Shown here piece by piece: positions 35,353 through 48,241 of a stretch of 64,000 bases of DNA (its first letter is position 1; the number at the start of each line of letters is the position of its first letter). The notes under the pieces are model-generated. The model was not told the origin of the DNA. It did not search any database and saw only the letters and a program-made list of their open reading frames with translations. The DNA lies in the NCBI GenBank assembly GCA_021613535.1, contig CP075496.1:13764001-13828000 (forward strand), written 5' to 3'. This stretch comes from Adineta vaga (Eukaryota; Rotifera). Both the position numbers and the translations under genes were made by a program.

Positions 35353-37797
35353 ATGACCGATCGATATAAATCTTCATTAAATATAATTCATTATTTACGT
35401 CACGAATCTTTGAAATGTAATCATTGGTATTATAATCGTTCGAAATATTTACAAAATCGTTTCGATCTTTCTTCTCAATTATATTGTCAAGATGGAAAAG
35501 GACATTCCGGTTGTGTGAATGCACTTGATTTCTCTTCAGATGGACTTTTCCTTGCTACAGGTAAAATATTTCCTTAAAAAAGTCTTTGCGGACTTTTGTT
35601 TTCATAAGATTAAATTTAGGTGGTGATGATAAACGTGTCTTAATATGGAATATGAGTGAAGTACTTTTCAATGAAACAAATCGATGTCCAATAGCATTGA
35701 ATGCCACACATTTAAGCAATATTTTTTCAATTAAATTCGACAATCAAAATCGACGAATTATATCCGCTGGAAATGATGAACAAATTTTAGTACATGATAT
35801 TGAAAAACAACGTCAGTAAGTTTTTCTATTCAAATTGTCGAAGAAGAAGAAGAAGAAAACAACGAAATCTTTTCGATTATTTTTTTAGAGGATATAATGG
35901 TGATCATGCTGATGAATTAGTTGATGTCTTTTTAGAATCATCACCGATTAATTGTATCTCTGTTCAACCTAAACAAAATGATGTTTTTATTGCAGCAACT
36001 GAAGATGGTCATGTACATTTATATGATTTACGTTCGGCTTCATCAGCAGCTGCACATGATCAACCATCATTGGTTATTGCTGAATCACTTGATGGATCGT
36101 TTCATTCTTGTACATTTCATCCACAACAAACTTGTCTAGTTGGAACAGCGAACGCTCGACAAGGTATTGAATTATATGACATACGATTATCGAAAAGGTA
36201 TTGAAGAAAATTTCAAAATATCAACAAAATCTGCTTTGCTATTCTTTTTCGAATTTAGTTCCGTACTTCGTTATGGTGCACCAACATCATCGGATGAGAA
36301 AACTTCTAGTAGTCGTAATGATAATGACATTGAAGGGATGAGTGTTACTTTTAATGATAATGGTAATCTTTTATATGCACTTCGACGTCGATTACCACCT
36401 GTACTGTTTAAACTTCATCAATCACAAGCATTTTGTCAGTTTGATGCGGAGAATTATGTGAATTTATGTACAATGAAATCAGGTTGCTTTGTTGGTGATC
36501 AAGATCAAGTAAATTTTCTTTGCTTTTTTTTATTAATTCTTATTTTTCTCCTTTTAGTATATTGCATCTGGTTCCGATGATTTCAATGTTTATATTTGGC
36601 GTATACCAAATGATGATGATGATCATAGTATGAGAAGAAAACTTTCTTTCGTCTTTGTTATTTCATTTTGCATACGAATCTTTCAGCTACTCTTCAAATT
36701 CAATCAACTTCACATTTAAATTCAGGTATGTCAATAAGAAAATCAATTCTAATCTTAAAAAATTCATGAATAGATCATTTTGTATGGAATGCTCATATGA
36801 TTCTACAAGGACATCGATCAGTTGCTAATCAAGTTCGATATTGTTCACGTTTACATACAATTGTATCAAGTGGTGTCGAAAAAATCATCAAAGTACGAAC
36901 AATAAACGCTCATTTTCTTTGTTAATCTACGATATTCGTAGACATATTCGAGAATCTATATACTTAAATATAGTCTAGATGTGGACACCATATCGAACTC
37001 GAAATAATCCTTCAAATAGTAATCAATTAATTGGAAGACAAGAAATGTATACTCATCGAGATTATTTACGAGCTGTATTAGAATCTGGTAAGGAATAAAT
37101 TTCTCCTATGAAATTCTAATTTAATGATTTAGGTTCAATTCATCATGATTCATCAATAGAACGATATGATGAAGATGAACGTATGTTAGCATTTTTCGAT
37201 TCACTTCTTCAACGAGAACTTAATCCTACAGATGATGATAGTGATGGTGAGATTTTCCAAAACAATGTTCATTTTTATCATTTTCTCGTTCTTTTTTTTT
37301 GTTTATAGACGATAGTGATAGTCTTTCATCAATTGTTGATTCAAGTGATACTGATTCATTAGATCAAACGAATCGATCGGAAAATGAAAGTGAAGAACTA
37401 ATAACTTTAGAAGAAATTAATAGTCAAGCAGCTGATCTCACGTGAATATTTCATCGAAAAAAATGAATCTTTCTCAATAAAAATCTCTTCTCTTCTATTT
37501 AGTGATTCTGTAACACAATCAAATCATCCATCGGAATCTCAAACATCCAATTCTCGGTCTTTAACAATCGTATCTCTTGCAAAGAATTATCGAATTCATT
37601 ATATTCAAATGCTGAACGAAAAATTGGGATTAAAATCCATGCAAACAGATAAACGTTCATTAGAATCACCAACAATTCCGATAGTTAAACGACAACGTTC
37701 ATCGTCAAATATTGGTAATACTTTACAAACATTGAGAAATCGAATTGAAACAGAAGAAACTGAACAATTTTATTTTAATGATGAAAGAAGAATGTGA
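35353..37797 (+). CDS. DCAF5: DDB1- and CUL4-associated factor 5 (WD40)
   Basis: Exons 35353-35560, 35620-35815, 35889-36197, 36259-36508, 36558-36627, 36687-36725, 36774-36892, 36979-37087, 37133-37246, 37309-37441 and 37503-37797 total 1842 nt for 613 residues, in phase. DCAF5 landmarks are GHSGCVNALDFSSDGLFLATGGDDKRVLIW, HLSNIFSIKFD, SAGNDEQILVHDIE, LRRRLPPVLF, FVGDQDQYIASGSDDFNVYIWRIP, LQGHRSVANQVRY and SSGVEKIIKMWTPYR. The WD40 propeller should bind DDB1 and present substrates to the CUL4 ubiquitin ligase. The C-terminal 170 residues are acidic and Ser-rich, probably disordered. Poly(A) signals (AATAAA) lie about 50 bp downstream. Confidence 0.9.
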
Positions 37798-37892
37798 TGA
37801 TTTTGTATTTCAATTTGCCGTCAATTAACAAAATTTCTACTAAAAATAAATAAAGAAAAAGTATTAAATCGTACGATAAATGAAAGAATCTA

Positions 37893-38953
37893 TTAATTTA
37901 TGTTGAGTCTTCGACGAAGAATTTTGAAAAAACGTTTTTTCAACGATGTTAAAGTAAATAAATAAACATAAAATCCACAACTTGGTTCAAAATATATTGT
38001 CAATTGAACTAATCTTTCAATGATACTATCGTAAATAATATCTGTTGAATTTCGAAGTTTTTCAGCGGTAGATAATCGATAAATGATATAAATTCCATAA
38101 GGTAATGATGATAAAATCACGAGTATTACTTCTATTATAATCATAGATGTTAATTGTACTTCGATATGATGTAATTCAGATCGTTCATGACGACAATATT
38201 GACATAATTGATTAAACATTGGAATCATTTCATGATGATTTCGACATCGACGACGAATAACAACGGCACGTTTTTGTCGATAGAAAATAGTTAATATACC
38301 AAAAATAGTCATTAACAAAGTTTGACTAAAATATGTTGTTGAAAGTTTGATTCCCCATGCAATGAAATTTTGTGGTAGACAATAATTATTTTTAACAGTA
38401 AACGTAAATATAGTTTGCAGAGATATCAATGCCCAAATGACACAAGTAATTGAACAAATAATATATGCTGATGTAATTGAACAAAAGAAATTAGTGAAAC
38501 GTCGTGGATAATGTCGATTATTCTTTTTTAAAATCATACAAAAACGATTTAATGAGGCAAAAACAAGAATTTGTGAGGAAATATTTGAACTTAATATATG
38601 AAAATAAATTCGAATTTTACACATAGTTTTCGAATGATGCGACGAAATAAATAAATCTCTACCTATTGTTTCATTCATATGTGTTGATCCATGATCTAAT
38701 CCAATCATTTTCCAATTATTTGGTAATAAATTTGATAGTGGAATATTATTTAATGTAAAAAAATGACTAATTGTAACGACCGGATATACACAGTACATGG
38801 ACAACATCTTAAAGGTTTCTGCATAAAAAATAATGTCTGCAATACATTACCAATATTCCCAACGATAATATAAAATAGAAATATGTAAGTTGATATATGT
38901 TCGGAGAGATTTTCTAATTGTCGAATGTATAGAGCGGATGATGTTGAATTCAT
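37893..38953 (-). pseudogene. Rhodopsin-like 7TM receptor gene with one apparent frameshift
   Basis: Two minus-strand frames together make a single 7TM receptor. The first (38953 to about 38760) gives an N-terminus with NSTS glycosylation, TM1 (FLFYIIVGNIGNVLQTLFF) and the start of TM2 (CPCTVYIRSLQLVIF). The second (about 38757 to 37893) continues with MCKIRIYFHILSS (TM3 with the disulfide Cys), NRFCMI in place of the DRY region, TM4, TM5, and a Cys/His/Arg-rich loop 3. TM6 and TM7 follow with the tail LKKRFFKILRRRLNIN. The frames are offset by one base at a seven-T run (38757-38763). No plausible intron explains the shift. This is either a young pseudogene or a homopolymer sequencing error. 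It is similar in style to orphan FMRFamide-like receptors; the ligand is unknown. Confidence 0.6.
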
Positions 38954-40150
38954 TATGAAATGTTAATTAACAAATGAATATGAAAAATAGAATACTCGTC
39001 ATGCATAAGATTCTTTTAATTTTCTTGATTATCATTTCTTTGTTGAATAAGAAAATTCTCATTGATAACAGACAACGTTCTTCTCTAAAAGTGTAGCATT
39101 TGAAAATGAAGGAGAACATAATTACAACAAAGAAAATGTTAGCTCATTTTTATAATGACTCTTTACATAGACAGAAGGAAGAATTTTTCTTAATTATTAT
39201 CTTATTCATGACTACGTTACTGTATCTAATTCTCATGAAAATGTAAAAAGATCTTTTTGAAATACATATTACATTACATGTTTACTGGCCGTTAATAATC
39301 GAAGATATATTGTTTAGAATCATGTCTTGATGAGCATTTAACGAAGTTTTTTTTATGAAGATATTATAGTATCTTTGGATATGAAAGCTCCTTAGAATGA
39401 CATTCTTTCTTTTTTTAATTAATCTCTTTTCAAGCATTTGTATTTTTATTTTATTCTAGCTTCTGTGATACGGAACGAATACCTGGGAATCAAAATGTTC
39501 AGAAGTTATAAAAGTCTGAACTTAATATCCCAAGTGGAAAGGAAGAAGAACAGGATAAGAATTTATTAAAAGTTGGTTAAATATAATCTGCTACTTTAGA
39601 AATATAGTATTTTTTCAAAATTAATAACGGTTGCTGAGTTCGTTTTGACATTATTACTACTAACTGAACTATGCTCTCTGTATATAGATCTGTAATGGCA
39701 GATGGTGTAGATTTCGGTATCACATTTTTGGCATAATAATGTCAAGATCACAGTCGATTAACTGCAAGAATTCTTGTATACCATTGAACTATTAACACAA
39801 CGCATATAATTCTATTTCGTCCATCATCTTTTAGAAGGTATACACGTTCTATTTAGAACGGTTCCGATAAAAATAAAACTTATGTGGTACATTTGTTTTC
39901 TTCTTGCAAATTTTCAATCAGATCTATCCAGAAAAAACACATAAATATACATTGAAATTCAGCTCAATACGAATTATCTAATCTAACATCATTAGTTGTT
40001 TAATTATCTTCTCTCTCTCGATACAGCCATCTATCGAATTTCGAATGTGATTCGAGAATAGAAAATCTCCAATAAATCTTCATTTTATTCGAATTATATT
40101 CCATTTCCATTTCAAACAAACAATAATCGAAGTGACATATGACATTGACA
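38954..40150. other. Intergenic region
   Basis: About 1.2 kb of AT-rich DNA between divergent genes; no supported gene, RNA or repeat seen. Confidence 0.5.
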
Positions 40151-40153
40151 TTC

Positions 40154-41734
40154 ATGGCTAATCGAAACGAAGAAAGTTCAACCATTCAAAAACATGATTC
40201 TCATCAATCACCAATCGATACAGATGAAGAAGAAAAACATTTTAGAAAAGTGATCAATGCATTTCTTTATTATAAGTAACAAGATTTAACCTTTTTTTCT
40301 TAAACAATCAAATGTTGTTTTTCAAGAACTTTAGCACGAAATCGAATTCGTCGTGCATTTTATTCTTACGGTCGATTATCTGCAACACATAGACGTTTAG
40401 TACCAAACTATGAAACACATCTTGCTCAATCACTAAAATGTATTGATCGAAAGTAAACAGAACAATGAAGATTTCTAAAATTTCATCAGAATCTTTCATT
40501 TTAGTGATGCATTGATTCAACAAATATTAAATGGTTGTGAACATTTATTTAATAATTATTCGATTATTTCAAATTCAAATGATATCAATCAATCGGTAAG
40601 TTCAGAGGAGTTTTTCTAAGGATGAAGATGTTTCGATATAATTCATCCATCTGTACGATTAGTCTTCTTCCAGTCAACTGAACAAGATTCATTATCACCT
40701 CCATCTGGTGTTACATTAATGGATATGGATAAAGTGAAAACAACGATTAAACAATTTGTTCGTGATTGGAGTGAAGATGGTCGACAAGAACGATTGATTT
40801 GCTATGTACCAATTATTGAAGAAGTGAAACGAAGATTTCCAGTAACATCAACAACTGATAATGATGTTTCAGCTGTTCAAATTCTTGTGCCAGGTGCTGG
40901 TCTGGGTCGTTTAAGTTGGGAATTTGCTCGACTTGGTTATACTTGTCAAGGCAATGAAGTTAGTTTATATATGTTAATTGCTTCTCATTTCATATTAAAC
41001 AAGTAAAATGAAGAGAAATATTCATCTGTTTTCTATTGAAATTGTATTTTTCGAATAGATGTTCACAAGTGAATGCTCATACAATTCATCCATGGATATT
41101 AAATTTTTGTAATAATGTTTCTAATGATGATCAACTACGAGCTGTTCAATTTCCAGATGTTAATACAGCTTCATTACCAGTCAATTCACGATTTAGTATG
41201 TCAGCTGGTGATTTTCTTCAAATTTATAATGATCCAAGTTTGTTTCCTTTCGATTTGAACTGATGAAAGATCTTCTTATTCATTTTTAGATGATTGGGAT
41301 TGTATAACAACATGTTTCTTTATTGATACAGCTCATAATATTATTGAATATGTCGAACGATTATGGACAATTCTTAAACCAGGTGGTGTTTGGATTAATT
41401 TTGGTTTGTTATCAATTAATTCTATTGATTTATTTCTTCTATTCTTTGACATTTCTTAGGTCCATTACTTTATCATTTCGAAGATATTCCAAATGAAGAA
41501 TCATTTGAACTGAGTTATACTGATCTACGATCTGTTATTCTTAGTTGTGGCTTTCAAATCGAAGTAAATTCTTTTTTCTTTTTTCTTTTTGATTGAGATC
41601 AGTTGTTCATTTTTTCTCATTCTTTTTAGAATGAAAAATTACCTATTCGAGCCGGATATATAAAAAATGATCGATCAATGCTTCATTATGAATATGATTG
41701 CGTTTTTTTCGTGGCTGTTAAACCTAGACAATGA
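40154..41734 (+). CDS. CARNMT1: Carnosine N-methyltransferase
   Basis: Exons 40154-40275, 40327-40452, 40505-40595, 40674-41002, 41059-41237, 41290-41403, 41460-41563 and 41630-41734 total 1170 nt for 389 residues, in phase. The family (UPF0586/N2227) is clear: [30 protein letters not shown], the SAM-binding [75 protein letters not shown] and [18 protein letters not shown]. The enzyme transfers a methyl group from SAM to carnosine to make anserine; in lower animals the dipeptide substrate is uncertain. Length is close to the human enzyme (409). AATAAA follows near 41757. Confidence 0.9.
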
Positions 41735-42135
41735 AATTGATTTCTTTTCTTTGACTAATAAATCAAGATAATAAACAAGAAAGATACAGTTTTTATTTTA
41801 TCAAATAAAAGACTCATATCTCTAAAGATATATATATAGAAATAATCGATGAAAAGTTTTGGTCGAAGAATATCATAACCATTGACAAAGATTGATAGTA
41901 TTAGTATCCACGTAATATTAATGACATCGTATGTTTATGATTTTTGCATAATCATTTATCAAACAATCTCGTTCATGTGAGGAACATATTGAACTAGCGC
42001 CATCTATTTAATGCATCATTTCAGAGGAAAACAAGTAGTATTACTAAGTCAACAGTTATGTTCATGGTTGATAATGAATATTTGAAGAATTGAAGTTCAT
42101 TTCTCATCTAAACTATTTTCTATTTATTGATAAAT

Positions 42136-44732
42136 ATGGTTGAACAATTGAAATTTATTGTTGAACAATTAAAACGACCACCATTCAATCGTAAAGATTA
42201 TAATATTCTCACATTTGATAATCTAACAAATAATCAATTATTACAAGTTTTAACCGATGTTTTCGCAGTTATTGATCCACTCGAACGAGCTGTATGAGAA
42301 AATGTTTTCACAATCTATTTTATTCTATATTTTCTTCTTTTCATAGCATAAAATTGATATTCGTGATGAAGAATCAGAAAGAACTGCAACACGACATATG
42401 AATACATTGAAAATGCTTGGTTATCGACCAAAACTGGATACTGACGTGTAAGAAACATTTAAAAATCGACAATAAATATAATGAAAAAGTTTTCTTTTAG
42501 AAATACATTTCGGCAGAATTTAGTCAGCGGTGATAAAAGTGTCGTTTTTCCAATATTACAATGGTTACTCGAAAAACTTCCGGAACATAAAGAACGTGCT
42601 TATCTCGGTCGATATCTATCTCGAACTGATGTCCCAAGTGAATTTCTAAGTGATCCAGAAATAGCCGAACAATACGAACGAGTAACTAAAGAGATCTTTT
42701 CATGAAATATTCTTTTCCTTACGAATATTTGTTTTTCTAGTGTGATGAATTAATGGAAGAATTTAAAGAAGTTCATCGTGGATATAAAGAATTAACATCA
42801 ACTCCACATACAATTGAAGATCTTCGACGAGATATTAAACAACTTGAAGATGAAAAAGAAACTTTACAAAAACGTTTGGAAAAACAAAAACCTCGTGTAC
42901 AAAAAATTCCAGCAGCACAAATTGAATTAGCAAAAAATTATCGACAAGAAGTAGAAAAAGAAGCGAAATTGAACACAATGAAACAAGATTTACAAAATGT
43001 TGTTCATCAGTTAGAACAAAAAATTCAACGTCTTGAACGACAAATAGGTGATCAACGTTCATCTTCATATGATCAATCACCAGAAGGTAAAACTTGTCTT
43101 TGAGAAAAACTTCATTTCAATTGATTTCTTCTTCTTCAAGCGATTATGAAACGAATGGAAGAAGAAAATCAGGTTAATAGTTATCTTGTTAGCGATAAAT
43201 TTCCTAAACAATTAAGTCAAATGAAAACGAAATTAAAATATTATGAAGAAGTTACAAGTAACAAAGCATTAGGACAAACAGAATTAACAAACTATCGAGC
43301 AAAAGTAAATAGTTTTTTTCTGAAATTTTCCTTGAAAATGTTTTCATCTTTCAGATTAGTGAATTAAATTCTGTTATTAATAAACTTCATGAAAAACGTG
43401 TATTAACAAAAGATCCAACTGCAGATAATTTAGCTGTTTTTCGTCAACAAGCTTTGATTGTTGCTCGAAGAAAAGAACAAGCTGCTGAACGTCTTACTCA
43501 ATTACGTGCTGAAAATGATGCACTCGAAAAACAATTTGGACGAAATCCATCAATGAATGGAGGCGGCTCATCAGCAATAATGAAACACACAGGACAAATA
43601 CCACAAGGAGAAGAAGTATGTGTTGATTGAATCTATTTAAATAAGTTTTCATTGATTTATTGAATATTTAGTTTCAACGTTATGTAAACATGTTACGATC
43701 GAAAGGTAATGCCTATAAACGAAAACGTCAAGAATTAAATGATATGACAGCTGAATTACAATTACTTAAACGTACTGAAGAGATTCTTAAAGAACAAGTT
43801 GATCAAATCAAAAGTCGAATGGTAAGAAATGAATATCTATGTGAATTTTCATTTGAATATCTAATGAATTCTTTAGGGAATGGAAGAACGAAAACAAGGA
43901 ATTGAAGGTTATTTTTCTACTCAAGAACGTTTAGAAGAATTATCAACAATGAAAATGGAGCAAGATGAATTAAAAGGCAAAACTCTTGATGAAATAACTG
44001 GTTTAATTAAAACATTAAATAGTCGTATATCATCAAAGAAAGCAGAACTTGATCCAATTTTAAAAGAAGTTAAACCATTACGTGCAAAAATTCAAGTAGA
44101 TTAACTTCCATAGATTAGTTTTAACATTCTTATATATATATATATCTTCATTTAGGAATTACGAAATGAATATGAAGCAAAGAAAAGTAAATATGATGCA
44201 TTAAATGCAAATTTTGAAAGTAGTCGATCAACATTAGAATCCGTATGTGCGAATAATTAATTCATTTATTTGTTTATTTTTCGTTATATTTCAAGGAAGT
44301 TCGAGGTTTTTATGAAGAACAATATGCCCAAGAATCTCGTTTTCATACATTACGTGCACAAATGTTAATCAATGCTGTTCAATTAAAACGAGCAAATGAT
44401 GAACAAAGTTCATATATGTCCAAAGATAAAGCAACAAAATCGAATCGGTATGAAGGAAACGAAAAGAATTTTTTACTTAATTTATCTTTCTTTTCTTATA
44501 GAGAACAACTTAATAAACAAATCAATGATTATGAAGTACGTATTAAAAACAATCGTGAACGACAAAAAGTAACAAAAGATGTACAAATTGATGGTACAAA
44601 ACAGATGAAATATTGGCGTGATATTTTACGTATGATGGAATTGAAACAAAAATTAGCAACGGTAAAAATTTTCTTAAGAAAATATTTTCTTTCATTTTAA
44701 ATATTTTCTTTGTTCTTCTTTAGGGAGAATAA
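42136..44732 (+). CDS. IFT81: Intraflagellar transport protein 81
   Basis: Twelve exons: 42136-42291, 42347-42447, 42501-42681, 42741-43086, 43141-43304, 43355-43615, 43672-43821, 43877-44095, 44156-44242, 44296-44447, 44502-44661 and 44724-44732. They total 1986 nt for 661 residues, close to human IFT81 (676). The N-terminal calponin-homology-like tubulin-binding domain is recognisable (FNRKDYNILTFDNLTNNQLLQVL, TFRQNLVSGDKSVVFPILQWLL, YLGRYL, VPSEFL). The rest is coiled coil (ISELNSVINKLHEKR, VNMLRSKGNAYKRKRQEL, LLKRTEEILKEQ, MKYWRDILRMMELK). IFT81 pairs with IFT74 in the IFT-B complex to carry tubulin into cilia. The last exon codes only Gly-Glu and stop. Confidence 0.92.
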
Positions 44733-45085
44733 TAATTAATCAAGAAATACTTCTTTTGTTTTGAATTTTTCTTTGTTTTCATATGTTTAATTATATCTAA
44801 ACTATTTCATTTAACTTTCTCAATATATTGAATAACGAAAAATTCTTTCTTTGTGTTATTTAGCTATATAGAAATCAGAATACATAAGAAAAATAGAAAT
44901 CTCATCTGCTAAAGAAAAAGGAGTTATCGAATGTTACCGCCGGTAATCAAGTTTTATTCATAAATTGATTCGAAGTAATTTAAAATTTTGTAAAAAATGA
45001 ATCAAGATATCATGTTGTGAAAGTGTATGGAAATACTATAACAACTTTTACATGATGTTACACTTTATGTTCTAACAAGACTCAT

Positions 45086-45255
45086 GTGAATTATCGTGAG
45101 CGACAAAAGAGATGATTTACGTATGATAGAATTGAAACATCAATTAGCAATGGTAAAGTTATTTTGTTTGATCTTACATCAGTTGAAAATAGTTTTTATT
45201 TCTTTTAGTGAGATTGTTTTTCATGTTTCTAATAATATCTGAACGACTTCTTCTA
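45086..45255 (+). pseudogene. Decayed partial duplicate of the IFT81 3' end
   Basis: About 400 bp after IFT81, the sequence repeats the end of its exon 11 (ATCGTGAGCGACAAAAG, then TTACGTATGATAGAATTGAAACATCAATTAGCAATGG). It continues into the matching intron, acceptor (TTCTTTTAG) and 3' flank. About 60 bp of the exon are missing and the frame is broken. Because intron sequence is included, this is a DNA-level duplication, not a retrocopy. Confidence 0.65.
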
Positions 45256-45259
45256 TCTT

Positions 45260-45805
45260 TACTCATAAATACAAAGAAAGAAACAGGAATAAAGTGATTT
45301 TCTCTGTTCATTTACCATCGCCACTAGCATCTATATTGATGTATTTGTTCGTAATATTGGTAACACTCGTTATATATCAATGTGTATATATTTAGATGAG
45401 AAGAAGACGAAGAAGAGAGAAAAAGAACAGAACGAGAAGAAAAGAAAAAATGGGATAGTACATGCGATCTGAGAAATATTCTCAACTGAATAGCTACATA
45501 CCATTGACGGAGCTAGTTTATCGTGTGGTCGCTCGCGTACAAAAACATTCTCTGTTGTTGTTCGTCCGCCTTCGTGCCTATACAATTGTCAGTAAAACAA
45601 TGTTCTAACTTCTTTCTACTTCTCTTTCTCTAACTAATCCAACACTTGAAGATATAACGACGAGAATGTTACGGAAACGAAAGAATCTTTCTCATATGTA
45701 ATATATCTTACAAGAAAGAATACGTAATAATCTCATGTCTAATAAGATCATTGTCTTGATTCAATATTCTCTCTCCTAACAACATTCAAATATTTCTAAT
45801 TAATT
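45260..45805. other. Intergenic DNA without supported gene
   Basis: AT-rich with a GA/AAG-rich tract (45399-45450). A 71-codon minus-strand frame here (45370-45585) is low complexity (Phe/Ser runs opposite the AAG tract) and has no support. Confidence 0.5.
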
Positions 45806-45869
45806 ATGGATGATGATGATAATAATCTTACACGAAAAAGACTACAATTATTATTCGAAGATGAAACAC
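45806..45869 (+). CDS. Orphan start-exon candidate
   Basis: ATG opens MDDDDNNLTRKRLQLLFEDET and ends at a good donor (C, then GTAAGT) in phase 1. No following plus-strand exon could be found: the next 700 bp are coding on the other strand. It is either the first exon of a gene spliced over a long distance, or chance. Confidence 0.2.
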
Positions 45870-45916
45870 GTAAGTTTTTATTGATTTATTTATTTATTTT
45901 TCATTTGTGTGTTGAT

Positions 45917-46536
45917 TTAACGACAAACAAATCGTTGAGTATCATCTCCACACCAATTTCTATCATCACAATTGAAGATATTTGATATACATAAATGATT
46001 TCGACATCGATAAAGATTTTCACTTTGTGCACAAGATCGAACAGCTAAAAAAGCGAAAGAAAAGACATTTTTCAGTTTTGAATTCCTTATAAATTCTTAC
46101 GAAAATGAATAGCGACATTAATTATAAATCCATTTCCTATTCTTCGATCGTCATTTGAAATAAATTCAATTAATACAGTATTTGTATTATTTGTCTAAAG
46201 CAAAAGAATCTTAAGGAAAACAAAAAACGAGAAAGAAAATGTTACTTTTAAATAAAATCGTTTTGTTCCACATTGATAAGATTCATCGGGATTTAATAAT
46301 GATATTTGATCTTTTCTCCCATCATAAATCAATAATTTATCACCGCCACATGCAATATCCATTTTATCAACAACGATAATAATTCGTTGATTGACTGTTG
46401 CGCCTTTTATTGTTAATAAACAATCAAGATTTTCTCCATAACTATCTGATGTAAACGTAAAAAATGTTCCCGGAAGTGTATCACCATGAAGTTGAATGAT
46501 TTTATTACAAATTCTATCCATATCTAAACTAATCAT
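45917..46536 (-). CDS. Small CUB plus LDL-receptor class A protein
   Basis: Exons 46536-46246, 46194-46101 and 46044-45917 total 513 nt for 170 residues. Residues about 10-125 form a CUB domain (CNKIIQLHGDTLPGTFF, NLDCLLTI, CGGDKLLIYDGR, YQCGTKRFYLK, TVLIEFISND, GNGFIINVAIHF). An LDLa module follows (CAQSENLYRCRNHLCIS, FNCDDRNWCGDD, FVC) and ends the protein. CUB-LDLa proteins are extracellular. The true start is probably further upstream: a frame at about 46655-46605 (MFLLLLLLLLPSSIYSRG) looks like a signal peptide exon, but I could not find an in-phase join to 46536. Confidence 0.7.
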
Positions 46537-46659
46537 CTTAGAAGAACAAATTCTACCGCAAATTTATTGTCCTACTCGGAGAACTATAGAGAGAACTTGT
46601 ACCACGAGAATAGATTGATGATGGTAATAGAAGAAGAAGAAGAAGAAGAAACATAGGTT

Positions 46660-48180
46660 CACAATCGACTGTTAACATTATTTTTTCGAAAGATTTGACG
46701 TTTATTTATCGTATTTATAGAATATATACTTTTATTTTTGTGTAATCGATTGGTAAGAAGACGAGAATATGTTTTGATTCTTTTATGTTTAGTTTTCTTA
46801 TGATTAATCAACGAGGTGATTGAGTTTGTTATTCATGTTCGAATATTCGAGAATAGAATTTTTTGGAAATTTGTTCTGAATGAATAGATGAGCCTTGAGG
46901 AAGAATAACCATGATATAAAAGTTATTGATGAGACTAGATTGTATCAATGTTATCGACATTCTGTTTACATGTAAATGCTCGAATGTTGATATAATCATA
47001 CATAATAGAGAATACAATTGGTTAACTAAATAGAAGAAGTTGATTTTGAAATCATTTCTTCAATAATTTATTCTATAGTAAAGAATAAGGACATATCGAG
47101 ACTTATTAAAGCTTATTAATTGTATCAGTATTTAACGACATCTTCATCCTTGCTATTGTCCCTCGTTAGTCGCCTAGATCCTTGCTTAGTTCGAGCCATC
47201 GCTTTCACATAGAAACCATAAGGAGTTACTTCAGGATGCATGGAGTTTTAATAAAAAGTCTCAATATATCTGAGAAAGATAAATCTTGATAGTTGCTGCT
47301 AGAACGATTAATTATTTTTAATAAAAAATGAAAATGAGTTTTTATATTGAAGATAGTTTTCATATTTCATTACCGATGAAAATAAGAGATAATTATATTA
47401 ATAGTACACATATGGTAGATATTAAAGAGAAGTCTTGTCTCATTTATAGAAATTGCTATGAAATCTATCAGAGAGATACTTTAGAATAAAACTACTTGAT
47501 CAATGACATTTTCTATCGAAGAAATATCAGACTAGAGAAATATAAAAAATTGACCTCGAAGAACTAATCGTTATACTGTGTTACAAGGACAATTATCTGT
47601 TCCGTTTTTTTTCCTATAATTTAACACTTGAGATTTTTCTAAACGAAAAAAGCGAAGTTTATTAAGAAAACTTGAACTTACTTTAATCTGAAGTCTTAAT
47701 CAATCAAAATCTATCATAAGAAAATCATAATTCTCAATGATTTATTTATGGGTGATATGATGAGAAGAAAGTAATCGAGTTGTTGTTCGTTCGTAGAAAG
47801 CAAAAATTGATATCACCAGATAGAGAATCATGTATTTGCTATTCTATTAATACTCCTGGAGAGAAACCATCCGTATTTGCTCATGTACATATCATTCCTT
47901 CCGTTTTTTCTCTCGCTCGTCGATTTCTTATTTGTCTTCTGAAGAAACATATACAAATTTCTTCGTCATCTATCGAATAATACGAGCAGAACTGATAAAA
48001 CTAAATCATAACCTACACCAGTATTCTCCTCATCAACTACTGATAAAGACAACAAATGAGGAAGAAAACATATAAAACCGCATGGATCGTTGTTTTCAGT
48101 TATTCTCAACGACAATCAGTCTCGTTCTTACTTAATACAAACTTCGATTAGAATTACTTTTATCAAAAGAAAAAAAAGAG
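46660..48180. other. Intergenic region upstream of the obscurin-like gene
   Basis: About 1.5 kb with no supported gene. It presumably contains the promoter of the UNC-89-like gene. A CT-rich tract immediately precedes its ATG. Confidence 0.45.
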
Positions 48181-48241
48181 AGTGAGAGAGATCGAATTTA
48201 ATTTCTCATTTCTCTTTTTTTTGTATCTTCATTATAATTCA

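Noticed and set aside
35555-35743. Minus-strand frame opposite DCAF5 exon 2
   Set aside because: Antisense shadow of a conserved WD40 exon.
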